44,207 nucleotides of DNA from RUG754 sp964345365 (GCA_964345365.1 CAYFQR010000010.1:1-44207), one strand, 5' to 3'; shown: positions 23,149 through 31,301, numbered from the stretch's first letter. Made by a program: numbers and translations. Notes: generated by a model from the sequence alone, not told the origin.

Positions 23149-24236
23149 CCCACGTAACCGTATCTGAAGTCCGAAGCCAGTCTCGAATAGTCTGCGTAGC
23201 TGAGCGTCTTAATCTTTTTAGCGGCTCTCGAATATCTGTAGCAGATAGGCGCTGAAGCCGGATAGTTTTCGGGATACCTCTTGTAATAGATATATTTAGA
23301 GGTAACCTTTGAAAGCTCGTAGTCCTTGCCGCTTTTTATCTTAAGGCTGAAAATCACCTTAGGCTTGCTGCCGCTGAGGTTGGCGGAATATACCTTGAAA
23401 CGTGAATCGCTGATTTTGCCGTAGTAGAGTCTGCTGTCCGTGGCATAGTAACCGCGTACGGCTTTAATCTCTCTTACCCTATCATTAGTCTTCAAGCTGT
23501 GAACCCGAAGGTACAGCCTTGCTTCGTCCATACCGACATGGCTATAGATATACCTGCTCTTTGAGTTCGGCTGCGAAAAACTCGTGTGATATACGATAAG
23601 ACCGGTTTCTTCAATCTTACCGTTTTCGTCCATGCGGAAGAGCCCTATGCCCTCGTTGTTAAAATATAGCTTGCCGTTGTATGTTTTGACGAGCTGCGGA
23701 AAAAACTCAATCCCGGGCACATCGAAAAGCTCATATTCGCCTGTAGCCGTATCGACTTTCATTATCATGAAGCGAATATTGTCCGATTCCGTGCCCTCGA
23801 AAGAACCTATATTGTGAAGGTCGACTGTCAGATAAAGATACTTGTCGCTGCAAAGAACAGGATCGGAAGCCGAAACCAACACAACCTCATATTTGTACTC
23901 CTCGGCGATTTTCAAAAGATTTATCTTCCATAAATCCTCGCCTTTGGTAAGAAACTCCCGCTTTGACAAATAATATCCGCCGTCATCGCTGAGTGCCTGA
24001 CGCGTGCAGGCATAGTAAAAGCCGTCTCGCTTAATATAGTTGATGCCGCCCTTGCTGTAGTTGAAATGATAGAACCTGACCGTACCCTCATCATCGGCTG
24101 CACCGGATTCGGCGGTCGGATTTAGTTGAGATATAAGCAAAGGCTCATCTGCCGATTTCGTTTCGGCAGACACCGGCAAAACAAACAGCGAAGCCGTCAT
24201 AACGATGACCATAAAAAGAACCGTAAATTTTTTCAT
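23145..24236 (-). CDS. Secreted protein of unknown function, paralogue 1
   Basis: The 363-residue protein has a signal peptide (MKKFTVLFMVIVMTASLFVLPVSA) and no further membrane span. The mature part is rich in Tyr, Lys and Asp and is built of repeated beta-strand-like blocks (YYACTRQ, KYLYLTVDL, KLYFNNEG, RLYYGKISDSRFKVYSANLSGSKPKVIFS, KYIYYKRY), reminiscent of DUF5050-type beta-propeller proteins; this is resemblance, not an assignment. Its neighbour at 24326-25351 shares the same order of blocks, so the two arose by duplication. ATG 24236 has GAGGG upstream; the in-frame ATG 21 nt earlier is less well placed. No catalytic motif is visible. Confidence 0.7.
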   Translation of the reverse strand: MKKFTVLFMVIVMTASLFVLPVSAETKSADEPLLISQLNPTAESGAADDEGTVRFYHFNYSKGGINYIKRDGFYYACTRQALSDDGGYYLSKREFLTKGEDLWKINLLKIAEEYKYEVVLVSASDPVLCSDKYLYLTVDLHNIGSFEGTESDNIRFMIMKVDTATGEYELFDVPGIEFFPQLVKTYNGKLYFNNEGIGLFRMDENGKIEETGLIVYHTSFSQPNSKSRYIYSHVGMDEARLYLRVHSLKTNDRVREIKAVRGYYATDSRLYYGKISDSRFKVYSANLSGSKPKVIFSLKIKSGKDYELSKVTSKYIYYKRYPENYPASAPICYRYSRAAKKIKTLSYADYSRLASDFRYGYVG

Positions 24237-24325
24237 TGGAAATCCCTCGATTTTCACTAAGACTTTATGGATATGGATGATAATCCGTTTTCTGAATCAA
24301 ATATCAGCTTTAAGGCAAGCTGTCT

Positions 24326-25351
24326 TCAGCCCTTAGGGTCAAAGTAGCCGTCCCTGAAGTCACCGGAATTTATCGTGTATGTAGTGTACCCGACAGTAGT
24401 CTTCTTTTTCGTAGATCTGTTATATCTGTAGAACATAGGCATGCCGTAGTAACCTTTGTCATAAACCTTGTAATAAATGTACTTGTTTGTAACCCTCGAA
24501 AGCTCGTAATCTTTATTTTTTAATGCTTTAGTGCTGAAAATCGACTTCGGCTTGCTGCCGCTCGGGTTCGCGGAATATACTCTGAACCTTGAATCGACAA
24601 CCTTGCCGTAGTAAAGCTTGCTGTCGGTAGCGGAATAGCCGCAAACGGATTTTATGGTTCTTATCCTCTTAGCCGTATCGCAGTTGAAGACATTGAGATT
24701 ATACACGAAACCCATTGAACCTCTTACGCCGTACATATACTTGCTCTTTGAGGACGTTTGCGAGTAGCTCGCATCATTTAAGTTCAGCTTTACACTTGTT
24801 AATTTGCCATCCTCGTCCATGGCGGTAAGCCCGAAATCAGGAAGATTGAAATAGAGAACGCCGTTGCGTTTTTTGACCATATAAGGACAGAAATTAATGA
24901 ACGGAGAGTCCAAGAACTCATATTCTCCGGTTTCTTTATCTATCTTCATTATATATGATGTCGCGTCACGATATTCCTGCCCTTCCTTATATTTATCGTA
25001 CATATTGATAACGATGTAGATGTATTTATCACTGCAAAGAATGGGAGCGGGATCTACTATCTGAATAACCTCGTATTTATATTTCTCAGCGATCTTTGTT
25101 AAATCGATATGCCAAAGCTCGATTCCGTCTCCTAAATCTTTTGTCTTGGAGAAATAGTAGTTACTGTCTTCATAACTTTGCGTATTCGCACATACGTAAT
25201 GGTAGCCGCTATTTTTGATATATAGGAAACCGTTATAGTACTTGAAATTATAGAATTTCACGGTACCTTCGTCTTCCGCCGCAAATGCCGGCACTGAGAA
25301 AAGTGAGGTGAACATTACAATCACCATGAGAATAATCGCTAATCTTTTCAT
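24326..25351 (-). CDS. Secreted protein of unknown function, paralogue 2
   Basis: The 341-residue paralogue of the next gene starts with a signal peptide (MKRLAIILMVIVMFTSLFSVPAFAA). Shared blocks in the same order are EGTVKFYNFKYYNGFLYIK, LWHIDLTKIAEKYKYEV, PILCSDKYIYIVINM, SYSQTSSKSKYMYG, GYSATDSKLYYGKVVDSRF, and SANPSGSKPKSIFS. The first gene has a longer linker between signal peptide and the EGTVRFYHF start. RBS GGGAGGG lies about 8 nt before the ATG. A surface or matrix role is a guess. The pair sits between the thiamine operon and the divergent alr. Confidence 0.7.
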   Translation of the reverse strand: MKRLAIILMVIVMFTSLFSVPAFAAEDEGTVKFYNFKYYNGFLYIKNSGYHYVCANTQSYEDSNYYFSKTKDLGDGIELWHIDLTKIAEKYKYEVIQIVDPAPILCSDKYIYIVINMYDKYKEGQEYRDATSYIMKIDKETGEYEFLDSPFINFCPYMVKKRNGVLYFNLPDFGLTAMDEDGKLTSVKLNLNDASYSQTSSKSKYMYGVRGSMGFVYNLNVFNCDTAKRIRTIKSVCGYSATDSKLYYGKVVDSRFRVYSANPSGSKPKSIFSTKALKNKDYELSRVTNKYIYYKVYDKGYYGMPMFYRYNRSTKKKTTVGYTTYTINSGDFRDGYFDPKG

Positions 25352-25464
25352 CTAAAAACCCTCCCTTATTTTTCTTAAAACATATATGAATATTAATAAA
25401 TGTCCTCCCAATAATAATACCATGACAGACCTGTTTATGCAAACAAAAAACTCGCAAATCAACC

Positions 25465-25493
25465 TTGAATTATATCGTGTAAAAGCATATAAT
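25465..25493 (+). promoter_or_regulatory. Promoter of alr
   Basis: TTGAAT (25465-25470), a 17-nt spacer and TATAAT (25488-25493) form a good vegetative promoter. The leader to ATG 25526 is about 26 nt and contains AAGGAG at 25511-25516. Confidence 0.75.
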
Positions 25494-25525
25494 GACTATG
25501 TAAACAAAATAAGGAGATGAAGATA

Positions 25526-26662
25526 ATGTACAAAGCGGCAATGAGACCTGCATGGGCAGAAATTAACCTTACCAATTTAGAGTATAATATTGACAGAATT
25601 AAAGAGAAAATCGGCGACAGCGCATTAATCGGCGTCATCAAGGCGGACGCATACGGACACGGCTCAGTTAAGTTTGCGGAAGTTCTCCGTGCAAAAGGCT
25701 GCAAGACCTTTGCGATAGCAACTCTGCAGGAGGGCATCGTTCTTAGAGAAGCAGGTTTCAACGAAGAAATCATCATGCTCGGACTCGTTCCGAATATGTA
25801 TGCGGATATAGTTGTCACGTATGATATGATACCTGCGGTATGTGATTCGAGAAACGCGACGGCGCTTAACGAAGAAGCGGCCCGTCAAGGCAAGACTTGC
25901 AATATCCTTATTGTAGCCGACACGGGAATGGGCAGAATAGGGTACCAGGCGGATGACGTGGAATACGCAATCGAAGACATCAAAAAAATACAGGAATTAA
26001 AAAACATACACATAAAGGGCATGTTCTCGCATATGTCGACAGCGGATGCTTTTGACAAGACCTACTCACACGGACAGGAAGCCAAATATAACAACTTCTA
26101 CGAGAAACTCACTGAAGCGGGAATCAAAATACCTATGAGGACGCTTGCGAACTCCGCTTCCATCATGGAGCTTCCAACAGTTCATTACGATGCATGCCGT
26201 GCGGGAATCATCCTCTACGGGCTCTATCCTTCCGAGGAAGTGGACTATAATCAGCTCTCGCTTAAGCCGGTAATGTCTGTGAAGGCGAACATCATACAGC
26301 TCAAGGAAGTAGGAGAGAATTTCTCGGTAGGCTACGGACGCAAGTTCATATCCACAAGACCGTCGAAGATAGCGACTCTCGCGCTCGGATATGCTGACGG
26401 CTATCCGAGACCTTACTCGGCATTCGGTAAGGTCATAGTAAACGGAGTTGTTTGTCCTATTGCCGGAAACATATGTATGGACCAGTGCATGGTAGACGTT
26501 ACCGAAGTACCTGATGTTAAAGAGGGCGATGAGGTAATCCTCATGGGCACCGACGGAATAAACACAATCTCGGCAGACGATATCGCGAGAGCGACAGGCA
26601 CGATAAACTACGAAATAGCCTGCGCATTCGGGCAGAGACTTCCGAAAGTATATGTAAGATAA
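25526..26662 (+). CDS. alr: Alanine racemase
   Basis: This PLP enzyme makes D-alanine for the cell wall. The 378-residue protein has the PLP lysine K39 in GVIKADAYGHG, the second catalytic residue Tyr in FSVGYGRKF of the C-terminal domain, and a PLP-phosphate site (ANSASIMELP). Length is normal. ATG 25526 is chosen because AAGGAG lies 9 nt upstream; the in-frame ATG 25517 abuts that RBS. It is monocistronic, between its own promoter and terminator, and acts upstream of ddl (32685) in the D-Ala-D-Ala pathway. Confidence 0.96.
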   Translation: MYKAAMRPAWAEINLTNLEYNIDRIKEKIGDSALIGVIKADAYGHGSVKFAEVLRAKGCKTFAIATLQEGIVLREAGFNEEIIMLGLVPNMYADIVVTYDMIPAVCDSRNATALNEEAARQGKTCNILIVADTGMGRIGYQADDVEYAIEDIKKIQELKNIHIKGMFSHMSTADAFDKTYSHGQEAKYNNFYEKLTEAGIKIPMRTLANSASIMELPTVHYDACRAGIILYGLYPSEEVDYNQLSLKPVMSVKANIIQLKEVGENFSVGYGRKFISTRPSKIATLALGYADGYPRPYSAFGKVIVNGVVCPIAGNICMDQCMVDVTEVPDVKEGDEVILMGTDGINTISADDIARATGTINYEIACAFGQRLPKVYVR

Positions 26663-26679
26663 AGAAAAAGATTGAGAAT

Positions 26680-26713
26680 AAACAGATTGTCGGGAAACTG
26701 CAATCTGTTTTTT
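26680..26713 (+). terminator. Rho-independent terminator of alr
   Basis: AAACAGATTG (26680-26689) and CAATCTGTTT (26701-26710) form a perfect 10-bp stem ending in a run of T. The 11-nt loop is TCGGGAAACTG. Confidence 0.9.
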
Positions 26714-26891
26714 ATAGTATAGCCGAGAAAAGTTGTAACTTCAGCCACGAGTGCTTCAAGGGTGCCCGGGACGAATATTTTTTGTATAATAAATGTTTTT
26801 TATTAAAATATGTTTCAAAACACTAAATGTAGGTATATAATGAATAATTGACGACACCATATATCGATATATAGTAAAGGAGGACAAGGAA

Positions 26892-27170
26892 ATGAGTGTA
26901 GCAATAACAGGAAATGCTCCCGCTAAAGAGGGCTTGGAATATGTAGATTATCTCGAAAAGAAATATAACAGGAAACTTAGGAATCTCGACATTAAGATAG
27001 ACGGTGATTATGCTGAGCTTAATTATGAGTTTGAGAAAGCTCCGTTCGAGAGAATCAGGAGAATAACGGGTTACCTGGTTGGAACAATGGACCAGTGGAA
27101 CAACGGCAAACGCGCCGAAGAAAGCGACAGAGTTAAACACGGCATTTCCTCGGACATGGAGAGGGTATAG
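26892..27170 (+). CDS. Small protein with NrdD-tail-like C-terminus
   Basis: The 92-residue protein has a C-terminal half (RIRRITGYLVGTMDQWNNGK then RAEESDRVKHG) that resembles the last residues of anaerobic ribonucleotide reductase NrdD (RVCGYL...FNxGKxEExxRRVKH). The NrdD zinc cysteines, the glycyl radical loop and the entire barrel are missing. Small proteins like this are often auto-annotated as anaerobic ribonucleoside-triphosphate reductase in Clostridia, but it cannot be a reductase on its own. Whether it is a remnant or a real accessory protein is open. RBS AAAGGAGG is strong, a promoter-like TATAAT lies at 26836-26841 (weak -35 TTTCAA, 17-nt spacing), and it has its own terminator, which favours a functional gene. 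Confidence 0.6.
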   Translation: MSVAITGNAPAKEGLEYVDYLEKKYNRKLRNLDIKIDGDYAELNYEFEKAPFERIRRITGYLVGTMDQWNNGKRAEESDRVKHGISSDMERV

Positions 27171-27232
27171 GCAACCCGAAAATGAATTGCAAAAAATAAT
27201 ATGCAAAAAACAAACAGGAATTATAAAATTAA

Positions 27233-27274
27233 AAAAATAGGCGGAGAAGATTTTAACCTTTTCGGCCTATTTTT
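27233..27274. terminator. Bidirectional terminator between the NrdD-tail gene and cvpA
   Basis: AAAAATAGGC (27233-27242) pairs with GCCTATTTTT (27265-27274), and the inner GAGAAG pairs with CTTTTC. T runs follow on both strands, so it can end the plus-strand small gene and the minus-strand cvpA gene. Confidence 0.9.
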
Positions 27275-27321
27275 GTTCAGTCAAACCCGATTCGGTTAAG
27301 TTCAACCAAAACATCTTACGC

Positions 27322-27963
27322 CTATTTCAGAAGATATCTGAACATCAAAAGCAGTAAATTATTATCATAGAAATCCTGTGCATAAAACGAGCCGTTGAAC
27401 CAACCGGTTATCATGGTCATGCGGGAAGGCATTAAAATACCGACAACCGGAAAAATCAGAGCGAGAAAAAGATAAACATAGAACTGCCCCGTTATGACAC
27501 CGAGCGCAAGCCCTAAAAATCTGTCAAGCGTACCGCAGAAACCTTTTCTGATGCGCGATTTTCTCAGCAGAGAAGAAACAAAACCTAAGATGAACCTGAG
27601 AGAAAACAGTATCACGGCGAAACAAAGTATGGTTATAGCTATGTCCGCAAATCTCTGCGCACTGCTTGCAATGAGGCCCGAAGAAACGGAATCCGTGCCG
27701 GACTTGAAGAGGTCGGGCAGAGTTTGATATATCGGAGACGACTCGAATTTTTCCGAAAGATGCGAGCTGAATTTCAAAACTATGGCATCGCCTATAGGAG
27801 TATTGTTTATCACGTAGAGAGCAAGCGAATCGCAAAAAATATAGGCGACTATTACAGAAACGAAGCCCTTAGAAAAGTTGGCTATGCTTGCAATTAAGCC
27901 GTTTTTCATGGAGAAAAAAATTGAAAGGACGAATATCAGCATAACCGCAATATCCATTATCAT
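27322..27963 (-). CDS. CvpA family membrane protein
   Basis: The 213-residue protein has four predicted membrane spans (about 3-20, 25-45, 105-130, 155-180) and the CvpA-like opening MDIAVMLIFVLSIFFSMKNGLIASI, with a glycine in the second helix and a conserved RFLGLALGVITG near the third-fourth span. The family is linked to colicin V production in E. coli and to envelope stability elsewhere; no precise function is known. ATG 27963 (GAGGG 7 nt upstream) is taken; ATG 27957 is possible. It is divergent from tadA. Confidence 0.8.
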   Translation of the reverse strand: MIMDIAVMLIFVLSIFFSMKNGLIASIANFSKGFVSVIVAYIFCDSLALYVINNTPIGDAIVLKFSSHLSEKFESSPIYQTLPDLFKSGTDSVSSGLIASSAQRFADIAITILCFAVILFSLRFILGFVSSLLRKSRIRKGFCGTLDRFLGLALGVITGQFYVYLFLALIFPVVGILMPSRMTMITGWFNGSFYAQDFYDNNLLLLMFRYLLK

Positions 27964-28010
27964 ATGTGTGCCCTCATTCTTTCAATCAGTAGTAGTTTTT
28001 ACAGATTATG

Positions 28011-28039
28011 ATTATAATCTTTCGGTTGCAGTGAGTGAA
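28011..28039 (-). promoter_or_regulatory. Promoter of the CvpA gene
   Basis: On the minus strand TTCACT (28039-28034), a 17-nt spacer and TATAAT (28016-28011) lie about 48 nt before the start codon. Confidence 0.6.
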
Positions 28040-28045
28040 CATCTC

Positions 28046-28119
28046 ATAATTGGAGCCGCGAATGCACTCGGCGATGCTATTTATAATTCGAGCCGCAAAT
28101 GCACTCGTTGATGCTATAA
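28046..28119. repeat. Two 37-bp tandem repeats upstream of tadA
   Basis: Units 28046-28082 and 28083-28119 share ATAATT-GAGCCGC-AATGCACTCG--GATGCTAT with six or so differences. They lie between the divergent promoters of cvpA and tadA and contain no reading frame. Confidence 0.75.
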
Positions 28120-28219
28120 ATCATATCAACAACTCACCCCTATTTTATAGTATTTTGTCGATTAAGGCAAATATATTATGAATAATGTACGAAAAATCGA
28201 ACTGTATACAAAATTCATA

Positions 28220-28248
28220 TTGAACTCGAACCGAAAATGTGGTAAAAT
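28220..28248 (+). promoter_or_regulatory. Promoter of the tadA-ispE-GntR gene group
   Basis: TTGAAC (28220-28225), a 17-nt spacer and TAAAAT (28243-28248) form a fair vegetative promoter about 35 nt before the tadA ATG. The genes from 28289 to 31237 are linked by 4-nt overlaps and probably form one transcript. Confidence 0.65.
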
Positions 28249-28288
28249 CCACTGGTATAAACATGATAGACAATTACCGGTATGAATT

Positions 28289-28792
28289 ATGATAGATAAA
28301 TATATGAAAGAGGCTTTAAGAGAAGCCGAAATAGCCGGAAGCAAGGGTGAAATACCTGTCGGAGCAGTGATAGTCAAGGACGGAGAGATAATCGGACGCG
28401 GACATAACTCCACCGAGGGCGACGGAGACCCTACTGCGCATGCCGAGATAAATGCCATAAGAATGGCGGGCAAGAAGCTTCGTGATACGTTGGGCTGGAG
28501 AAGGCTCACCGGCTGTGATATGTATGTAACTATGGAGCCGTGCTCCATGTGTGCCGGTGCTCTTGTATGGGCGAGAATTGACAATTTATATGTCGGGGTC
28601 ATGGACCCCAAGGCGGGCGGCTGCGGCTCGGTACTGAACATAATACAGGAAGAAAAGTTAAACCATCAAATAAACCTGTTCGAAATTGAAGAGAGCCCGC
28701 TAAAATGTGAATGCGGGAGAATTATACAGGACTTTTTCAAGGAGCTCAGACAACAGCAAAAAATCAAAAAATCGGAGGAAACAAACAAATGA
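28289..28792 (+). CDS. tadA: tRNA-specific adenosine deaminase
   Basis: TadA converts A34 to inosine in tRNA-Arg(ACG). The 167-residue cytidine-deaminase-fold protein has the zinc/catalytic motifs HAEINAIRMA and PCSMCAGALVWARI, plus PVGAVIVKDG near the N-terminus. ATG 28289 is the first and fits the family start (YMKEALREAEIAG). The stop overlaps the next ATG (ATGA). The C-terminus is slightly longer and Lys/Gln-rich (QQQKIKKSEETNK). Confidence 0.95.
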   Translation: MIDKYMKEALREAEIAGSKGEIPVGAVIVKDGEIIGRGHNSTEGDGDPTAHAEINAIRMAGKKLRDTLGWRRLTGCDMYVTMEPCSMCAGALVWARIDNLYVGVMDPKAGGCGSVLNIIQEEKLNHQINLFEIEESPLKCECGRIIQDFFKELRQQQKIKKSEETNK

Positions 28793-29655
28793 AAAGAACA
28801 GGACGAGTATTAAGCCTGATATTAATTATTGTGTTAGCGTCAAGCATTTTTGCCTTTGCAGGAGGAACAGAAGGAGGCCTGAAGTTTTATGAAAAGGAAG
28901 AATCCTATCCTGCGAACGGTTCGAAAGGCGCTGCTATTGAAAACTTCGGTATTAAGCTGTATTTTCAGGGAGATTTAACTCAAGAAGTCCTACAAGATAA
29001 AAATAATAATTGCTTCACACTTACAGATAATGAAGGTAATAAGCTTCCGTTCTTAGTACTCTATGCACCGAAGGAAGAGGGCGTGGTAATGGTGCTCTTC
29101 GATTCCGAAAAAGAAAATTTGGATAAAGACGGCAAGCAGATAGTAATCAAGGGAGATACCGAATATACGCTTGGCATAAGCGGAGATTTTCGGGATGATG
29201 AAGGGAATACGCTCGGCAGCGATAAGACCATTAAGTTTACCACAATCAATCAAAAAAGAAACAACGTCATCAACATGCTGTTAATGTTGGTTATGTATGC
29301 AGGAATAATAATTTTCACGATGAGAAGCGCGAAGAAAAAATCTGCCGCCGAAAAATCGGAAGCCAAAGTAAACCCTTATAAAGAAGCGAAAAAGACGGGT
29401 AAATCCGTAGAAGAAATCGTAGAAAAAGACCAGCTAAAGAAACAGAGGGCCGCCGAAAAAGCGGCGAGGCTTGCCGAAAACGAAGATGAAGAGGATGACT
29501 ACCTCGAGGATGGTCATTACAGAGTACGCGGCATTCGTACTATAGCAAGCGGCGGCAGCGCATATAAGACAGGCAGAAAAGCGGAAGCTGAGAGAAGGGC
29601 TGAGCTTGAAGCCAAGTGGGCAAAAGCCAAAAAAGGAAAAGGTAAGAGAAGATAA
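28789..29655 (+). CDS. Signal-anchored Ig-like domain membrane protein
   Basis: The 288-residue protein has an N-terminal signal sequence (MKRTGRVLSLILIIVLASSIFAFAGG), an extracytoplasmic domain of about 135 residues resembling the bacterial Ig-like Big_5 (SbsA) fold (ENFGIKLYFQGDL, YTLGISGDFRDDEGNTLGSDKTIKF), one membrane helix (about 165-183, MLLMLVMYAGIIIFTMRS), and a long cytosolic tail rich in Lys, Glu and Ala (likely coiled coil, with an EDEEDD cluster and a C-terminal KAKKGKGKRR). The order implies type I topology. Function is unknown. The ATG overlaps tadA by 4 nt and GGAGG lies 10 nt upstream. Confidence 0.7.
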   Translation: MKRTGRVLSLILIIVLASSIFAFAGGTEGGLKFYEKEESYPANGSKGAAIENFGIKLYFQGDLTQEVLQDKNNNCFTLTDNEGNKLPFLVLYAPKEEGVVMVLFDSEKENLDKDGKQIVIKGDTEYTLGISGDFRDDEGNTLGSDKTIKFTTINQKRNNVINMLLMLVMYAGIIIFTMRSAKKKSAAEKSEAKVNPYKEAKKTGKSVEEIVEKDQLKKQRAAEKAARLAENEDEEDDYLEDGHYRVRGIRTIASGGSAYKTGRKAEAERRAELEAKWAKAKKGKGKRR

Positions 29656-30551
29656 AACTGAAATCCTATGCTAAAATTAATCTTTCTCTCGATGTAATCG
29701 GGAGGAGAGATGACGGCTACCATCTGATTTCCACGGTCATGCAGCAAATCTCTTTGTACGACAATATAGAAGTCATATGGGAGGAAAGCGAAGAAGAAAA
29801 ACTGAATATATCCGTCAGAACCAATAAGCCATACATTCCGACAGACGAGAGAAACCTCGCTTATAAGGCGGCACTTCTCATGAATGAGATAGCTGATAAG
29901 CGCGGCAGGCTTTCGATAGACATCCAAAAAAGGATACCGGTTGCGGCGGGGCTTGCGGGCGGTTCGGGAAATGCGGCGGCGGTCATAATAGCCCTGAATA
30001 AGATTTGGGGACTCGCAAAAAACACCTATGAGCTTTGTGAAATCGGCGGCAGGCTCGGCTCCGACATATCGTTTATGATACTGGTTCAAAACAGCAGATA
30101 CAGCTGTGCGCTCGGCGAGGGAACAGGAGAAGAGCTTACCCCTTTGAGCTGCGACCTTGATATGTATTTCACGTTGACCAAGCCGAAGTTCGGAATATCC
30201 ACGAAAGAAGTTTATAAAGGGATAGATTCAGTAACAGAATACAAACATCCGGATACGAAGGGGCTTGTAGCCGCCTTATCCGAAAAAAATTACGAAAAAG
30301 CTTTTTCCTGCATGGGCAATGTGCTTGAAGCATATACACTGAGCGCTTATCCTCATGTAGCGAAGCTGAAAGAAAAAGTCCTTGAGACAGAAGAAGTCAG
30401 GCATGCCATGATGAGCGGCAGCGGGCCGACCGTTATTGGCTTTTATGATAATTTCAATGATGCAAAAAAAGCGGCAGAGAGTTTGAGAGCCATAGGCTAT
30501 GAAAGCTACTATGCCGGAGCTATGAAAAGAGTCAGAGGAAAGAAACTATGA
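29652..30551 (+). CDS. ispE: 4-diphosphocytidyl-2-C-methyl-D-erythritol kinase, apparent non-AUG start
   Basis: IspE is the GHMP kinase of the MEP isoprenoid pathway. Motifs: the N-terminal KSYAKINLSLDVIGRRDDGYHLISTVMQ, the ATP-binding PVAAGLAGGSGNAAAVIIAL, and the C-terminal MSGSGPTVIGF. The first ATG in frame (29739) is inside the conserved GYH-xx-xx-VMQ block and would delete the substrate-binding N-terminus. Upstream the frame reads ATA AAA CTG AAA TCC TAT GCT, so the family-typical M-K-x-K-x-YAKIN would start on ATA 29652, or on CTG 29658. ATA overlaps the previous stop as ATAA, and AAAGG at 29637-29641 suits ATA by spacing. The total would be 299 residues, normal for the family. Confidence 0.85.
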   Translation: MKLKSYAKINLSLDVIGRRDDGYHLISTVMQQISLYDNIEVIWEESEEEKLNISVRTNKPYIPTDERNLAYKAALLMNEIADKRGRLSIDIQKRIPVAAGLAGGSGNAAAVIIALNKIWGLAKNTYELCEIGGRLGSDISFMILVQNSRYSCALGEGTGEELTPLSCDLDMYFTLTKPKFGISTKEVYKGIDSVTEYKHPDTKGLVAALSEKNYEKAFSCMGNVLEAYTLSAYPHVAKLKEKVLETEEVRHAMMSGSGPTVIGFYDNFNDAKKAAESLRAIGYESYYAGAMKRVRGKKL

Positions 30552-31237
30552 TTAATTTTACATTGCAGAACCATAAACCGTTGAGAGAGATAGTTTATGA
30601 AGAACTGAAAAGACAGATAATGGTAGGCGAAATTGCACCGGGAACGAGGATGATGGAAGTTGAATTGGCTGATGAAATGGGCGTGAGCCGTACTCCTGTA
30701 AGAGAGGCGATTCGTAAGCTTGAAAAAGAAGGACTCGTATCAATTGAGCTGAGACGCGGAGCTTATGCTTCCGACATTTCCATAAAGGACATGGTTGACG
30801 TACTTGAGGTCAGACAGGACTTGGAGGGAATGGCCGCGGCATTGGCGTCTGTCAGAATAACCGAGGAAGAAAAAGAAAACCTCGAGAAGATAGTTCAGGA
30901 CTATACCGATGCAGTCGAAGCCGGAAAAATCAGTGAGATAATAAAACATGACGAAGCTTTTCACAAATATATAGTGAGTATAAGCGGAAACAAAACATTG
31001 GTGCAAATGGTCAGTCAGGTACAGGATTTGGCGCTGAGATTCAGATATATTTATTATGATGATTTCTCGAGATTTAAGAATCAGCCCCTGGAGCATCACC
31101 GCATAGTTGACGCAATCTTCGCGGCCGACGCGGATTTAGCAAGAGCCGAGGCGGAAAGCCATCTTGCGAAGCTCAAGGACTTTGTCATCAAAACAGGAGA
31201 AAAACGCGATAAACAGAAAAAAACAGAAGCCCTGTAA
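30548..31237 (+). CDS. GntR family regulator, FadR/FCD subfamily
   Basis: The 229-residue regulator has an N-terminal winged helix (LREIVYEELKRQIMVGEIAPGTRMMEVELADEMGVSRTPVREAIRKLEKEGLV, about 11-65) and a C-terminal FCD ligand domain with the metal-binding pattern D/H (KHDEAFHKYI), H (LEHHRIVDAI) and H (AESHLAKL). FCD regulators usually sense small carboxylates; here the ligand and targets are unknown. The ATG overlaps the ispE stop by 4 nt. The stop codon lies in the loop of the terminator at 31224-31252. Confidence 0.9.
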   Translation: MINFTLQNHKPLREIVYEELKRQIMVGEIAPGTRMMEVELADEMGVSRTPVREAIRKLEKEGLVSIELRRGAYASDISIKDMVDVLEVRQDLEGMAAALASVRITEEEKENLEKIVQDYTDAVEAGKISEIIKHDEAFHKYIVSISGNKTLVQMVSQVQDLALRFRYIYYDDFSRFKNQPLEHHRIVDAIFAADADLARAEAESHLAKLKDFVIKTGEKRDKQKKTEAL

Positions 31238-31252
31238 GGGCCTCTGTTTTTT
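31224..31252. terminator. Bidirectional terminator overlapping the GntR stop codon
   Basis: CAGAAGCCCT (31224-31233) and AGGGCCTCTG (31237-31246) form a stem with one mismatch, followed by TTTTTT. On the minus strand it is followed by a run of T as well, so it can also end the HtrA gene transcript. The stop codon TAA (31235-31237) falls in the loop. Confidence 0.85.
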
Positions 31253-31301
31253 AGTGTTAGTAGTATTGTTTATATTCAAAATAGAAAAGAAAGGACAGTT
31301 G

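Noticed and set aside
26663..26891. tRNA or small RNA gene between alr and the small NrdD-tail gene
   Set aside because: Apart from the terminator and promoter-like sites no cloverleaf or conserved loops could be found.
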